The translations under genes were made by a program, and so were the position numbers. Shown one piece after another: positions 17,660 to 26,677 of a DNA stretch of 64,000 nt. The stretch is taken from assembly GCA_963727755.1 (NCBI GenBank), contig CAVSHN010000015.1, forward strand, positions 1-64,000, read 5' to 3'. The stretch is from DASYAN01 sp963727755. Lineage in GTDB: Bacteria > Chloroflexota > Ktedonobacteria > Ktedonobacterales > Ktedonobacteraceae. A model generated the notes under the pieces. It saw nothing but the letters and a program-made list of their open reading frames with translations. It was not told where the DNA came from and did not search any database. How positions within the stretch are numbered: the stretch's first letter is position 1; each line of letters opens with the position of its first letter.

Positions 17660-18055
17660 TCATTCTTCTGACTCAGGCAGCATTTCGCTTAATGGGACAT
17701 GTCTCTGTTCGGTGATCTTATTATTCTCGTCGACGAAGACAACCTGTGGCACCAGGGAGCGAATTTCTTGTTCGGTGAACTGGGCGTAGCTAATAATAAT
17801 AACTTTGTCCCCTTCAGCGGTCAGGCGAGCCGCTGCACCGTTCATGCAGATGACGCCGGAGCCACGTGCGCCGGGGATAGTATACGTTTCCAGGCGCGAG
17901 CCATTGTTGAGGTTCACAACCTGGACTTGCTCATAGGGATAGATATTCGCAGCGTCCAGCAGATCCTGGTCAATCGTGATGCTGCCAGTGTAGTTCAGGT
18001 TAGCCTGAGTGATGGTGGCACGATGAATTTTCCCTTTGCACATAGTACGTAGCAT
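17660..18055 (-). CDS. panD: Aspartate 1-decarboxylase precursor PanD
   Basis: PanD converts L-aspartate to beta-alanine for pantothenate and coenzyme A synthesis. The 131-residue proenzyme shows the self-cleavage site Gly24-Ser25 (YTGSIT), where serine becomes the pyruvoyl cofactor. Lys9, Arg54 and Tyr58 (NGSRLETYTI) fall at the family's catalytic positions. GARGSGVICMNGAAARL is the standard core and GDKVIIISYAQ the typical strand. Length is normal. No panB or panC is adjacent. The start at 18055 matches the family's MLRTM opening, though the ribosome binding site is weak. Confidence 0.95.
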   Translation of the reverse strand: MLRTMCKGKIHRATITQANLNYTGSITIDQDLLDAANIYPYEQVQVVNLNNGSRLETYTIPGARGSGVICMNGAAARLTAEGDKVIIISYAQFTEQEIRSLVPQVVFVDENNKITEQRHVPLSEMLPESEE

Positions 18056-18220
18056 GAGTCTAACGATTTCTTTCTCTTACTCTCTTGAGATGGCAACTAG
18101 AGAGATAGATTCCTCTCTCCAATTGACAATAATCGAATTTCTAGATTTGATTTTACAACAGAATTCACAAGCATTGAAATATTTCCGTTCTTTCTGTCCT
18201 AATTGAGGGTGTACAAATTA

Positions 18221-18781
18221 CTAGAGGAGGGAGCGCATGATCGCCCCTGCCTCTTCTGTATTCAAATGTTCAAAGTCGGTTCTAGGCAACTGGCGAGGAA
18301 TGACGGAAAAAGGTCCTGTCCAGTTGCGAGCGTGTTCCTCTAATATGTCCAGGGTTTCAAATGACCTCTGGCGTGACTGCTCAACGATGGAGTAGCGTTG
18401 GGCGGCACGGTCGAATACTTCCTGATCTTTGGTGTAGACACTATAGTCTTGCAGTACGACGACATCTATATAGAGATCTGTGTAAAACATTTCTTTGGCA
18501 GTATTTGTATAGTCGAAGTTTGGTAAAATCACGTCGCAATATCCGCTGATGAAGCTGCCATCCTGATTATATCCAATATGAATGGTAAACCAAGCTTCGC
18601 GCCAAAAATAGGTTAACTGGTGTTTTTGTGATATCCAGGGGCCTGATTTCCAGTCCATTTCTGTCCCCATTGGGGTCCAAATGACTATGTGTTGGTCACT
18701 CGCTGGGATGTGATACCCGTGCCAACTGGCCCACTGGTTGCCATTTACTAACAATTTCCGAATGGTCGTATCAAGCAGCAT
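18221..18781 (-). CDS. DUF402 (FomD-like barrel) domain protein
   Basis: A 186-residue protein with the DUF402 signature: a tryptophan-rich N-terminal half (WASWHGYHIP, WTPMGTEMDWKSGPW), then ISGYCDVILPNFDY and YIDVVVLQDYSVYTKDQEVFD, matching the Y.D.dLDvvv..d....DedEf pattern. Characterised members (FomD and relatives) are metal-dependent nucleoside di- or triphosphate or CMP-phosphonate hydrolases. Substrate here is unknown. An AGAGGG site precedes the ATG. It stands alone between panD and a small gene. Confidence 0.6.
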   Translation of the reverse strand: MLLDTTIRKLLVNGNQWASWHGYHIPASDQHIVIWTPMGTEMDWKSGPWISQKHQLTYFWREAWFTIHIGYNQDGSFISGYCDVILPNFDYTNTAKEMFYTDLYIDVVVLQDYSVYTKDQEVFDRAAQRYSIVEQSRQRSFETLDILEEHARNWTGPFSVIPRQLPRTDFEHLNTEEAGAIMRSLL

Positions 18782-19000
18782 GTTATGATCCCTCTTTGAG
18801 AACAGTCAACCGAGTTCACCACTGGGATTATAACCCAAGAGTTAGGTAATCGACAAGCACAGATTTCGAAGGCTCTGCATTTCTGCACTTCTGCACTTAA
18901 GGAGTTGACAGTGATATGGCTATAATGTTACTATTATTGTGTACATATTATAGTGATGCCAATTGCATTGTAAGATTGAATAGAAGGAAAGGAGTCTCCC

Positions 19001-19204
19001 ATGAGCGAGGTAGCGCGTCTGAAGCGGCAGATTGAGACGGAATGTGAGGCCATGAGGTTAGCTATAAAAGGCTTTCGGATGGCAGGTTCTCATGATATGA
19101 TAAATCATCAATATCATCAGTTAGGACAACACTACGAGCGTTTAGGGAAGCTGATTGGAGAAAAGGAAGCAGTGGAGATTTCTCATAGTTACACTCTGAG
19201 ATGA
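19001..19204 (+). CDS. Small helical protein, 67 residues
   Basis: A well-formed small gene: AAGGAAAGGAG precedes ATG 19001. The product is helical and charged (VARLKRQIETECEAMRLAI, YHQLGQHYERLGKLIGEKEA). No family recognised. Downstream AAAAGGC and GCCTTTTTT (about 19219-19260) pair across a loop of about 22 bases and end in a T run, a possible terminator. Confidence 0.5.
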   Translation: MSEVARLKRQIETECEAMRLAIKGFRMAGSHDMINHQYHQLGQHYERLGKLIGEKEAVEISHSYTLR

Positions 19205-19362
19205 CAATAAGGTCAGAAGAAAAGGCAGGACGTCTGACTGTAGGATAACCGCCTTTTTTCTTAGTCGCTACCAGAAATCAAAAGGGGCAGGAAGTGTCCC
19301 ACAGCTCTCCCCAGTGGGAGAGCTGTAGAAGTCTCTGGCAAAAGCCCTGGGGTACTTCACTG

Positions 19363-19932
19363 TTATGTTCTGGGCTGACCGAAATTATTGATTTGCTCCC
19401 CTGGCTGATAGTATGGTTGCTCTTGTGCATAGGGCTGAGACGGCTGGTAGTAGGACTGCTCTTGACCAGTTTGTGGCGAGGGCTGGTAATATGGTGGTTG
19501 GGGATGGTAGCCTTCTGCATAGGGCTGAGATGGCTGATAGTAGGACTGTTCTTGACCATAGGGCTGAGATGGCTGATAGTAGGACTGTTCTTGACCATAG
19601 GGCTGAGATGGCTGATAGTAGGGCTGCTCTTGACCATAGGGCTGAGACGGCTGATAGTAGGGCTGTTGCTGCCGTGAGGTAAAGCGTTGCTTCCACTGAT
19701 TGCCTGTGTTCAGCATAGAATTCCAGGCTCCTTTTGCACTCTTCTGCGAGATTGCCTCCATGATAAAAACTGCCAGAACTATGATCAGCAGGACCATGGC
19801 AACTGGAAATACCAGATGAAATAGCTTTAGGGCCAAGCCCAAGCCTAATGGGAAGATCAGCGGAAAGCCTATCGGGATAATATGGGGAAAAAATCGTATT
19901 CCCCTTCGATATGGTCGCTTTCTATTTCTCAT
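19363..19932 (-). CDS. Membrane protein with Tyr/Gln/Pro-rich repeat tail
   Basis: Starting at ATG 19932 (preceded by AAGGGG), residues 1-15 are basic and two hydrophobic segments follow (FFPHIIPIGFPLIFPLGLGL and LVFPVAMVLLIIVLAVFIM). From about residue 90 the protein is built of near-perfect 12-residue repeats, YYQPSQPYGQEQ, about seven in all, some degenerate. The tail is low complexity and probably disordered or adhesive, facing one side of the membrane. The DNA repeat is 36 bp, so copy number may vary by slippage. Function unknown. Confidence 0.65.
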   Translation of the reverse strand: MRNRKRPYRRGIRFFPHIIPIGFPLIFPLGLGLALKLFHLVFPVAMVLLIIVLAVFIMEAISQKSAKGAWNSMLNTGNQWKQRFTSRQQQPYYQPSQPYGQEQPYYQPSQPYGQEQSYYQPSQPYGQEQSYYQPSQPYAEGYHPQPPYYQPSPQTGQEQSYYQPSQPYAQEQPYYQPGEQINNFGQPRT

Positions 19933-20039
19933 GATGGATTGCCCCTTATCACGTTTGTATGCACATTTGATAAAAAAACAACTAATTGACACCATTTGAT
20001 CTATCTATGATACGAACGAGATGGTATGTGGTTAGAGAA

Positions 20040-20396
20040 TCAACCCCCGGAGCGTTTGACCTTGTAGCCCAAAGTTGACAGTTTTGTCACAACTTTATCG
20101 CAGTGATCTCCCTGGATTTCGATATGACCATCTTTGACTGTACCACCAGAACCGCACAATTTTTTGAGTTGTTGCGCAATCGCGGTAATTGTTGTGTCAT
20201 CTTCTTGTATCCCGCTAATTACGGTAACCGTCTTGCCGCCTCTATGCTTACGATCGCGCATGACCCGCACAATTCCATCACTTTTCTTGGCTGGTATGTC
20301 AGGCTGGTCACACCGACAGTGGTTATACGGTTGTCCGCAGGTAGGGCAGACATTAATACGCCCGCTCTCAGTTGAATAGACAGTACGATCTGGCAT
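20040..20396 (-). CDS. eIF1/SUI1-like translation factor (YciH family)
   Basis: A protein of about 118 residues starting at ATG 20396 after GAGGG. The N-terminus has two CxxC-like pairs (CPTCGQPYNHCRC). The C-terminal part is an SUI1/eIF1 domain: KHRGGKTVTVISGI, IAQQLKKLCGSGGTVKDG, HIEIQGDHCDKV. Bacterial YciH proteins are thought to affect initiation fidelity. Length and motifs are typical. It lies directly downstream of a decayed HigBA-like pair on the same strand. Confidence 0.85.
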   Translation of the reverse strand: MPDRTVYSTESGRINVCPTCGQPYNHCRCDQPDIPAKKSDGIVRVMRDRKHRGGKTVTVISGIQEDDTTITAIAQQLKKLCGSGGTVKDGHIEIQGDHCDKVVTKLSTLGYKVKRSGG

Positions 20397-20436
20397 AATA
20401 GTTTCCCTCTTGAATGCTTGCTCCTTAGCTATTGTT

Positions 20437-20782
20437 TCATGCATCAACAAGCTGCCATGTGAGGCGCTTTCCCAGACTGGCAGCATAGCGTTGGAGAGTT
20501 GAGAGGCGGGGATCACGCTGCCCACGCTCCATACGCGCAAGGGTGGATTGCTTGGTCTCCATGCGTGCTGCCAGGATTTTCTGTGTTATCCGTTGGCGCT
20601 TGCGCTCTTGGATCAGCATATGCATCAGCCTTCGGCGCGTCATTGCTTCCTCAAGTTTGCGAGGAAAAATCTGGATCTTTTTCTGTCATCTCTGCAATGA
20701 GTTCTTCTAGCTCATCAGGGCATCCATCCGCTTCATCAATCTTGTCTGCCAGTTGCATACGAGCCAATCTCTCATTATCCAT
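20437..20782 (-). pseudogene. XRE-family HigA-like antitoxin, frameshifted
   Basis: The C-terminal 68 residues form an HTH_3/XRE domain (QRITQKILAARMETKQSTLA, RMERGQRDPRLSTLQRYA). Upstream, from ATG 20782, an acidic segment (LADKIDEADGCPDELEELIA) runs to DPDF and then stops. Shifting one base within the T run at about 20674 joins it to PRKLEEAMTRRR and the HTH, giving one protein of about 114 residues, so a single inserted T split the gene. An internal ATG (20643) with GAGGAAG could still express the HTH part alone. It follows the higB-like remnant in toxin-first order. Confidence 0.65.
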
Positions 20783-20797
20783 AAAAGTACCTGCCTT

Positions 20798-20937
20798 TCA
20801 TAAAGTGGTACCACGTCGAAGCCAGTCATTGCAGCAAGGATCTCGTTCATGACGTCTGGAGGTTGTGCACGAATAAACTCCAGAGTAGGACAGGTCCCGC
20901 TCTGTGTCCGATAGTGCCTCCAACGCCGCTTGCTCAT
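20798..20937 (-). pseudogene. HigB-like toxin with large internal deletion
   Basis: The first 37 residues (HYRTQSGTCPTLEFIRAQPP) resemble a phage-Gp49/HigB-type toxin N-terminus. Immediately after ILAAM the sequence jumps, in another frame, to a typical toxin C-terminus (DWLRRGTTL, stop at 20798). The middle, perhaps 60-70 codons carrying the catalytic core, is missing. The toxin is therefore inactive, while its antitoxin gene retains the HTH. Confidence 0.55.
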
Positions 20938-20965
20938 GACATCCCTTTCTCCTTCGATTTATATT

Positions 20966-20981
20966 ATAGCCGATTGGCTAT
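20966..20981. promoter_or_regulatory. Palindromic operator candidate upstream of higB remnant
   Basis: ATAGCC GATT GGCTAT is a perfect inverted repeat with 6-bp arms, 29 bp upstream of the higB-like start. HigA-type antitoxins repress their own promoter through such short palindromes, so this is the likely binding site; inferred from position and symmetry. The rest of 20982-21287 shows nothing recognisable. Confidence 0.4.
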
Positions 20982-21287
20982 TCGCCTGTCAATAGGTCAG
21001 GAAAAAAGAATCTGTTTAGACCAAAATGGTTACTCAGTACATGATAGTTGTTAACAAAGTGTATAATTTATCCATTGAAGAAAATAAAGCAGTAAAATAT
21101 AATTAATGCAGAGTCTCTTTATCGCTTGATATTGACTTATGGTTCGCTCGTTTTCCAAGGGGATTTGAAAAAATTGACACGTGCGATGCATCTTTTACAC
21201 TTTAGATAGGTAAGAGCATTCCACATATGCGGAAAGTACCCTTACCTGATCGCAATCGTTTAAAATGAAAAGCAGGAGAAAAATATT

Positions 21288-22364
21288 ATGCAGCCAGTAG
21301 AGAGATTGCAGTCACGAGAAGAACAAGATCAGCGGTTGGATCAGACGCGCAGAGATGCCTCTTCCAACAAGGACCGAGGAGTACGCGATTTCTGTATACG
21401 TCAGTACCAACTCCACGATCTCCAACGACAAGAGGTCCAGCAACAGAGAGAGAGCAAAGAACCAGCACCCTCCGAAGAAAAAGATCCGCTTAACGAGGTA
21501 GCGATTGGTACAGATGGCAAACCGATTGAAAAGCAAGTCAATCCACAAGAGCACTATGATAATAATTATCCTGGAGTACCAGAATCAGCGAATTTTATGA
21601 AAAGTATTTGCGACGTACTAAGCGATTCGAATGCTAAGTTAAACAGTGGCTCAGTCTCACGCTTTATATTGAAGTATATGGTGAATATGATACGTGAAGA
21701 AAGCGCCGAGCAGAAAGATATGTTGATCGGGGGCCATTACAAGGACGGATTAAAGTTGCTTGAGAGAGCCGAAAAGCTTGATGATGATAAGGGAAGGCAG
21801 ACATCGATTGAAAAGGCAGCTATTCAATTTATATCGGCATCAGATGTAAAATATGGCACTGGTTTTATGCAGGCAAAGTCAATGTTTTACACTGCAGTGT
21901 GTTACCACTTGCTCGGCAAGCGTGACACTGCCATGAATTGGTATGGGGAAGCCTATCAGAAGGGCTATGAGCAAGGCGAAAAATTTATAGGTCAAATACA
22001 TGAAATGCAGGAAAAGGGACAGATGAAGTACTATTTTTTGGAGAAACTCCTCAAAGGATACGGTTTGAAGTTAGTGAAGGCCAACCCTACGGACTTTAAT
22101 TATCCTACTTGTTTCGGTTTTGTGGGGATAACAGGACTAGCTGCCATAGGTGCTAGTTGGTATTATACAGCGCAAGCAAACGAGGCAATAGATAAAATGA
22201 AAGCTTTCAATAATGAGTTTATGGTACCTCTCGGGAATATGCTTGATTCTTGTCCCGCCACCTCCAGACGTGCTGCAACTCAAGAATATCTCTCTATACC
22301 AGATAAAAAACACCACTGGCTCTCCTCTATCCTTCCGGGTGATTTTTGCTGCGAAAGCAAGTGA
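21288..22364 (+). CDS. TPR-like protein with one membrane segment
   Basis: A 358-residue protein with GCAGGAG before its ATG. The first 100 residues are highly charged and Gln/Arg/Glu-rich, probably disordered, as in the island at 7.5-16 kb. Residues about 145-245 are TPR- or Sel1-like helices (GGHYKDGLKLLERAEKLDDD, YTAVCYHLLGKRDTAMNWYG). One hydrophobic segment near 275-292 (FGFVGITGLAAIGASWYY) could anchor it. A short Cys-containing tail follows. No catalytic motif seen and no family named. Stands alone. Confidence 0.5.
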   Translation: MQPVERLQSREEQDQRLDQTRRDASSNKDRGVRDFCIRQYQLHDLQRQEVQQQRESKEPAPSEEKDPLNEVAIGTDGKPIEKQVNPQEHYDNNYPGVPESANFMKSICDVLSDSNAKLNSGSVSRFILKYMVNMIREESAEQKDMLIGGHYKDGLKLLERAEKLDDDKGRQTSIEKAAIQFISASDVKYGTGFMQAKSMFYTAVCYHLLGKRDTAMNWYGEAYQKGYEQGEKFIGQIHEMQEKGQMKYYFLEKLLKGYGLKLVKANPTDFNYPTCFGFVGITGLAAIGASWYYTAQANEAIDKMKAFNNEFMVPLGNMLDSCPATSRRAATQEYLSIPDKKHHWLSSILPGDFCCESK

Positions 22365-22408
22365 TCAGAGGTAACGGTTCCAGCAATTATGGGGCGCTAG
22401 GCAGCTTT

Positions 22409-22492
22409 GGCATGCGTCAAATCAACTTGACAATATTGACCTTGTATGAGAGCAAAACTGTCAAGCAGAGTCGTCCACTTTTGACGCATGCC
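22409..22492. terminator. Nested long inverted repeats between convergent genes
   Basis: GGCATGCGTCAAA (22409-22421) pairs perfectly with TTTGACGCATGCC (22480-22492); inside it, CTTGACA pairs with TGTCAAG. The structure lies 45 bp after the TPR-like gene and 40 bp before the end of the convergent peptidase gene. It may act as a bidirectional transcription barrier or be an insertion remnant. Confidence 0.4.
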
Positions 22493-22531
22493 ATCATGAA
22501 AGCGAGAAAGCTCGTGTCTAGTCCAGATCGA

Positions 22532-24463
22532 TTAGAGATTCTCAATCTCTACAGGCTCGATCTTCTCCGGTAGATCAAACTTAAAGATCTGCGAGTAGAA
22601 GTACAGTTCAGCCTCTAGAGAACGTTTAATATTCTCAGCACGGCGGAAGCCATGCTGCTCACCTTCGAAGGCAAGATATGCCACAGGTAGCTTTTTAGCT
22701 CTCAATGCATCCACCATTGCTTCTGCCTGATTGGGAGGTACGATCTTGTCTTCTAAGCCCTGCAAGAAGATGACCGGGCAGGAGAGGCGATCAGTGGAAT
22801 GGATTGGTGAACGTTGATCGTAGAGGTCCTGCCGCTCAGGTAAGGGACCAATCAGGCCCAGCAGATAACGAGACTCGAACTTGTGTGTATCATTCACAAG
22901 AGCTTGTAGATCGCTAACCCCGAAGTAGCTTGCCCCCGCCTTAAATGTGTCACGGAAGGTTAGAGCACAGAGCGTCGTATAGCCGCCTGCACTGCCTCCA
23001 CGAATTGCTAATCGGTTGCCATCAGCCAGTCCTCGCTCGACAAGATATTTGGCCCCATTCACACAATCATCAACATCAACCACACCCCACTGACCTTTCA
23101 GTCGCTCACGGTAAGCACGTCCATAGCCTGTACTACCACCATAGTTGACATCGAGGACTGCAATTCCTCGGCTAGTCCAAAACTGGATTTCTAGACTGAG
23201 TGAACTGGAAGCAGCTGCCGTCGGACCTCCATGACTGATGACAAGCAAAGGTGGTCGCTCATTGGGAGCTGCCTTGAAATCAGGATTACGTGGAGCATAA
23301 TAGTAGGCATAGGCAGTCTGACCATGCTCAGTTGGGAACTCAATCGGTTGAGATGGCGAGATATAAGCAGGATCAAGCACAATCGAGCTGGCACGACGCA
23401 ACTCTTCAGTGCTTCCAGTAGCCAGATCTAGCTTCACTATCGCCGTTGGATTGGAACGTGAGCCACCTAAAAACACTACATATCTCGCTGTAGCATGTAT
23501 TTCAGACATTGAGGTATAAGGGACTTTAAGCAATGTTAATTCGCGGGTTGTGGTGTCCATACTTGCTAGGTGTGCACCCTCTTTGTCACTATACCAGCAA
23601 ATGAGGCGTTGTGGTGAAACGAACGCATATGTCGACATGCCAAAAACCCACTGTGGCAGACCAAACTCAGCCGCCCTGTCACAAAGAGGCTCAACCTGCT
23701 TATTCTGCCAGCGATAGAGATTCCACCATCCGCTACGGTCAGAGATAAAGTAAAGCACGCCATCAGGGGACCACTCAGGCTGGAAGATAGACTCTTCAGG
23801 ACCACCAGCAACGCGCTCGGATCGGCTAACAGAGCCATCGGCAGCCAGCTCGGCAACCCATAATTCGCCACCATCCCATGGCATATTGGGATAATTCCAG
23901 GCCAGCCATGCCAAGCGCGAACCATCAGGGCTGAGACGCGGCGTCGAGTAGAAATCATTGCCACCAGCCAAGGTTTGAAGACTACTATCACCATTGCGAT
24001 CAAGCGAGATGCTAACCAGTGTATTGATCGGTTCGTGCTTTGTCCTGGTATGATCTTCACATACACAGATCAGACGGTTGCGCTGCTGATCTACGATCAT
24101 ATCCGCATAGCGCCGCTCAACAGCGGGCGTTATCGGTTGAGGTTCGGAGTCAGCAGTCTGACAATAAAGGCGCTGATCAGCGAAGTTGGTGAAATAGATT
24201 ACACCATTATTGATCGTAAAGGCACCACCGCCATACTCATGGACACGAGTGCGGACATTGAACGAGGGCGGAGTGATGTCGGTAATGGAACCATCGGCAC
24301 TGCGCCGCACAATCACATTGCGCCCACCTTCAGATGGACGGCCTTCGCTCCAGTAAATATCGTCACCATCCAAGGCGATCGAACCCAGTCTGATGCTATC
24401 TGAAACAATTAAGTCAGCCGTGATAGGCGACTTCCAAGAGCCATAAGGGGCTTGATTACTCAT
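22532..24463 (-). CDS. S9-family prolyl oligopeptidase / acyl-peptide hydrolase
   Basis: A 643-residue cytosolic serine peptidase; ATG 24463 has an ACAGGAGG site, so the longer upstream frame is not used. Residues 1-380 form a beta-propeller (WSPDGVLYFISDRSGWWNL, SPDGSRLAWLAWNYP). The C-terminal alpha/beta hydrolase domain has the nucleophile in GGSAGG (Ser about 491), Asp in GLEDKIVP (about 572) and His in EGEQHGF (about 604). HGGPTAA provides the oxyanion region and NYGGSTGYGR is typical of the S9C group. Such enzymes remove dipeptides or acylated residues from short peptides. No signal peptide. Monocistronic and apparently intact. Confidence 0.9.
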   Translation of the reverse strand: MSNQAPYGSWKSPITADLIVSDSIRLGSIALDGDDIYWSEGRPSEGGRNVIVRRSADGSITDITPPSFNVRTRVHEYGGGAFTINNGVIYFTNFADQRLYCQTADSEPQPITPAVERRYADMIVDQQRNRLICVCEDHTRTKHEPINTLVSISLDRNGDSSLQTLAGGNDFYSTPRLSPDGSRLAWLAWNYPNMPWDGGELWVAELAADGSVSRSERVAGGPEESIFQPEWSPDGVLYFISDRSGWWNLYRWQNKQVEPLCDRAAEFGLPQWVFGMSTYAFVSPQRLICWYSDKEGAHLASMDTTTRELTLLKVPYTSMSEIHATARYVVFLGGSRSNPTAIVKLDLATGSTEELRRASSIVLDPAYISPSQPIEFPTEHGQTAYAYYYAPRNPDFKAAPNERPPLLVISHGGPTAAASSSLSLEIQFWTSRGIAVLDVNYGGSTGYGRAYRERLKGQWGVVDVDDCVNGAKYLVERGLADGNRLAIRGGSAGGYTTLCALTFRDTFKAGASYFGVSDLQALVNDTHKFESRYLLGLIGPLPERQDLYDQRSPIHSTDRLSCPVIFLQGLEDKIVPPNQAEAMVDALRAKKLPVAYLAFEGEQHGFRRAENIKRSLEAELYFYSQIFKFDLPEKIEPVEIENL

Positions 24464-24711
24464 GTACAAAAGACCTCCTGTTTCTAAAGAGTGCTGACAT
24501 GTTTCACGTCCTTGTGCCCTTTCCAATATCTGAAACTGCACATCGCTAGAAAAAACAATCAGCATCAAGATGATACAACACTGATGAAAGAATTTTCACA
24601 TCCACGTGAAGGTCTCCGTAGATGGTACTGATAAATGACTTGTGATAGTCAAAAGGTTCATGGTCTCTACATCCCCATATACTGCTTTTGCTACTTATAC
24701 TGTTTCTTCAC

Positions 24712-24990
24712 TTAAATCTGCTCTCTCATCTGCTCTATTCGCTCTTGCAATTGCTTTTGCGCTCTACGCTTTTCCTCCATTTGAATCTGCTCTCTCATCT
24801 GCCCTATTCGCTCTTGCAATTGCTTTCGCGCTCTACGCTTTTCCTCCATTTGAATCTGCTCTCTCATCTGCCCTATTCGCTCCTGCAATTGCTTTTGCGC
24901 TCTACACTGTTCCTCCATTTGAATCTGCTCTCTCATCTGCTCTACTCGCTCCTGTAATTGCTCTTGCGCTCTACACTGTTCCTCCATTTG
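24712..24990. repeat. 69-bp tandem repeat, four copies
   Basis: Four head-to-tail 69-bp units encode the C-terminal repeats of the coiled-coil protein. Adjacent units are very similar (each contains CTCTCATCTGC, GCAATTGC or TGTAATTGC, and CCTCCATTTGAA), the first two copies almost identical. Recent expansion is likely and length may vary between strains. Confidence 0.85.
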
Positions 24991-26331
24991 AACATTACCC
25001 ATCATCTTATATTTCCACATTTTCGGCTCCTCAAGCACATTATACTGTTCATTTGGCAATACATCTAATCTTACGCCAGATATATTATCGTTCGGTATTT
25101 CTTTTTGCTTTTTTTGTACTTTAGCTATACTTTCATCACATAAGATTTTTATTTTATCAATAACCATACTTTGGATATCATAATCGTTTTTTACTTGCTT
25201 TAAAACCACATCATATGTATGATTCATATCTTTGCAAATGTCTAATAACATATGATTTATTTCTCTTATAAGCTTTTTAGAGATCTGATCTACTTTTTGC
25301 GAATTATACACATTTTTCACCTTTGCAAGTATTATATTATAAATATTATGCAACTTTCGTCTCTTTTCCTGTATATCGTGTTGCACTTTCAGTATATCAT
25401 GGTTGTTATTGAGAATGATTTTATAATCCTTATACATAGCCTGTATATCATTTATGTCATCCAATATTCCCTCAAATTCTGAGTGAGAGGTAGAGCTTCT
25501 ACTGACTTGCCTATCAGACTGTCCCCGGTGGGCGTTTTTAGCAATGTCTGGAGAATAAGTTGCGACCTTCTGGGAATGATCATACGTATCACAAACTTGA
25601 GTTAAATCCTCGTCATTGCTAAAACCAGAGCGCATTTTCTGATTGGTTGAATGATGAGGTGATAGGCTTTTACTAGTTAGTGTGCTATTCATAATACTCT
25701 CTCTTTCATAGCTATCGTCAAAGGCTTCTTCTCTCAATAAAGTCGCTGAGGCTGATCCTGCAACCTTTACTAGAGGGGAGGCTTCTGCCATCACAGAGGA
25801 CGATACCAGAGAATGCACTGTTTTCTTACGCGCATAATTAATGAAACTGCGTTCCTGGATAACGAGCTGTACAAAGAAAATTAGTAGTGCCCACGTTATT
25901 AACATTTCCACCATCAAAGACATTTTTTGGATCCCTTGCGTAGATATTATAGTTGACCAGAAGAACACATTTGGAATAGTTGTTGTAAGATATTGGCTAC
26001 ATCTGACTTCATTCTCTAAATTGTATCTCCCAACCAGCCGTGCTATCAGATGAAGTACTCCGAATGCTCCAACTATGGCCAGAAACGTCTCACCTAGAAG
26101 GATGACATCATCAGGTGTCGTCATAGAGTCAAGCAGAGATCGTGGAGCAAAATAGTAGGTTGTGAGGAAGGCGAGTGGCAATGACGCCATCTGTCCAATC
26201 CACCCCCAGTTCGTACTTAGGGCTCCAGCCGCGATTGGCTGTCTCGCACGATACCATTGTGCCACAAGAGCTGACACAAGCAGTGCACCAACCAAGACAG
26301 GAAATGCAGTGAGTTGTATTGGCAGGGACAC
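24712..26331 (-). CDS. Membrane-anchored coiled-coil protein with four 23-residue repeats
   Basis: Read from 26331, the protein has about four hydrophobic segments in residues 1-165 (FPVLVGALLVSALVAQW, FLAIVGAFGVLHLIA, EMLITWALLIFFVQLVI). A Ser-rich linker (to about 290) and a long helical region rich in Asn, Lys and Ile follow. It ends with four tandem 23-residue repeats of the form QMEE.(C/R)RA(Q/R).QLQER..QMREQI. The last repeat runs straight into the stop. The frame at its start overlaps another membrane frame (26340-26677), so this is probably the C-terminal part of a longer disrupted gene. The AT-rich, low-complexity centre differs from its neighbours. Function unknown. Confidence 0.55.
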   Translation of the reverse strand: MSLPIQLTAFPVLVGALLVSALVAQWYRARQPIAAGALSTNWGWIGQMASLPLAFLTTYYFAPRSLLDSMTTPDDVILLGETFLAIVGAFGVLHLIARLVGRYNLENEVRCSQYLTTTIPNVFFWSTIISTQGIQKMSLMVEMLITWALLIFFVQLVIQERSFINYARKKTVHSLVSSSVMAEASPLVKVAGSASATLLREEAFDDSYERESIMNSTLTSKSLSPHHSTNQKMRSGFSNDEDLTQVCDTYDHSQKVATYSPDIAKNAHRGQSDRQVSRSSTSHSEFEGILDDINDIQAMYKDYKIILNNNHDILKVQHDIQEKRRKLHNIYNIILAKVKNVYNSQKVDQISKKLIREINHMLLDICKDMNHTYDVVLKQVKNDYDIQSMVIDKIKILCDESIAKVQKKQKEIPNDNISGVRLDVLPNEQYNVLEEPKMWKYKMMGNVQMEEQCRAQEQLQERVEQMREQIQMEEQCRAQKQLQERIGQMREQIQMEEKRRARKQLQERIGQMREQIQMEEKRRAQKQLQERIEQMREQI

Positions 26332-26339
26332 AGATATGC

Positions 26340-26677
26340 CCCTTTGAAAAATGGTGAAGATGGGCGTTGTAGAAAGAACCTCCAGAGGCTCCTAGCAAAA
26401 GGAGAGAGAGGGCTGACAACAGAAGAGTAATGCGTAGCGCCAGAGCATAATCTCCTCCCCATAACAAGGCAAGTGATGGGACCAGAGTTGCAGGCGGAAG
26501 GAGAAAGAACGTACCAAGAATTTGTACGAAGACATTTTGGCCGAGAATGAGTAGCCCCATACCTATTAACACGCGTATGAGCAAAGAGAGGCGCATACCC
26601 TTCAAAGAACTGGTCAATCCTGTAAGACGAGACGGGTCGGCGTATAAGAGTCCAAAAAGGTACTCACAGCTAGACAC
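26340..26677 (-). pseudogene. Polytopic membrane segment in a shifted frame
   Basis: Between the histidine phosphatase and the coiled-coil protein lies a frame with three hydrophobic helices: SLLIRVLIGMGLLILGQNVF, TFFLLPPATLVPSLALLW and ALRITLLLSALSLLLLG. The stretch around PPATLVPSLALLWGGDYALAL is faintly like bile-acid/sodium symporter-type carriers, too weak to call. It overlaps its neighbours' frames at both ends (about 26614-26677 and 26331-26360). The simplest reading is one ancestral protein, phosphatase, membrane domain, coiled coil, broken by two frameshifts. Two or three overlapping genes are the alternative. Confidence 0.4.

Noticed and set aside
19380..19665. Regular 36-bp repeats as a CRISPR array
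   Set aside because: No unique spacers; the repeats are contiguous codons for the YYQPSQPYGQEQ tail on the minus strand.
26340..26677. Bile-acid:sodium symporter domain
   Set aside because: Similarity is limited to one hydrophobic stretch and the region is far too short.
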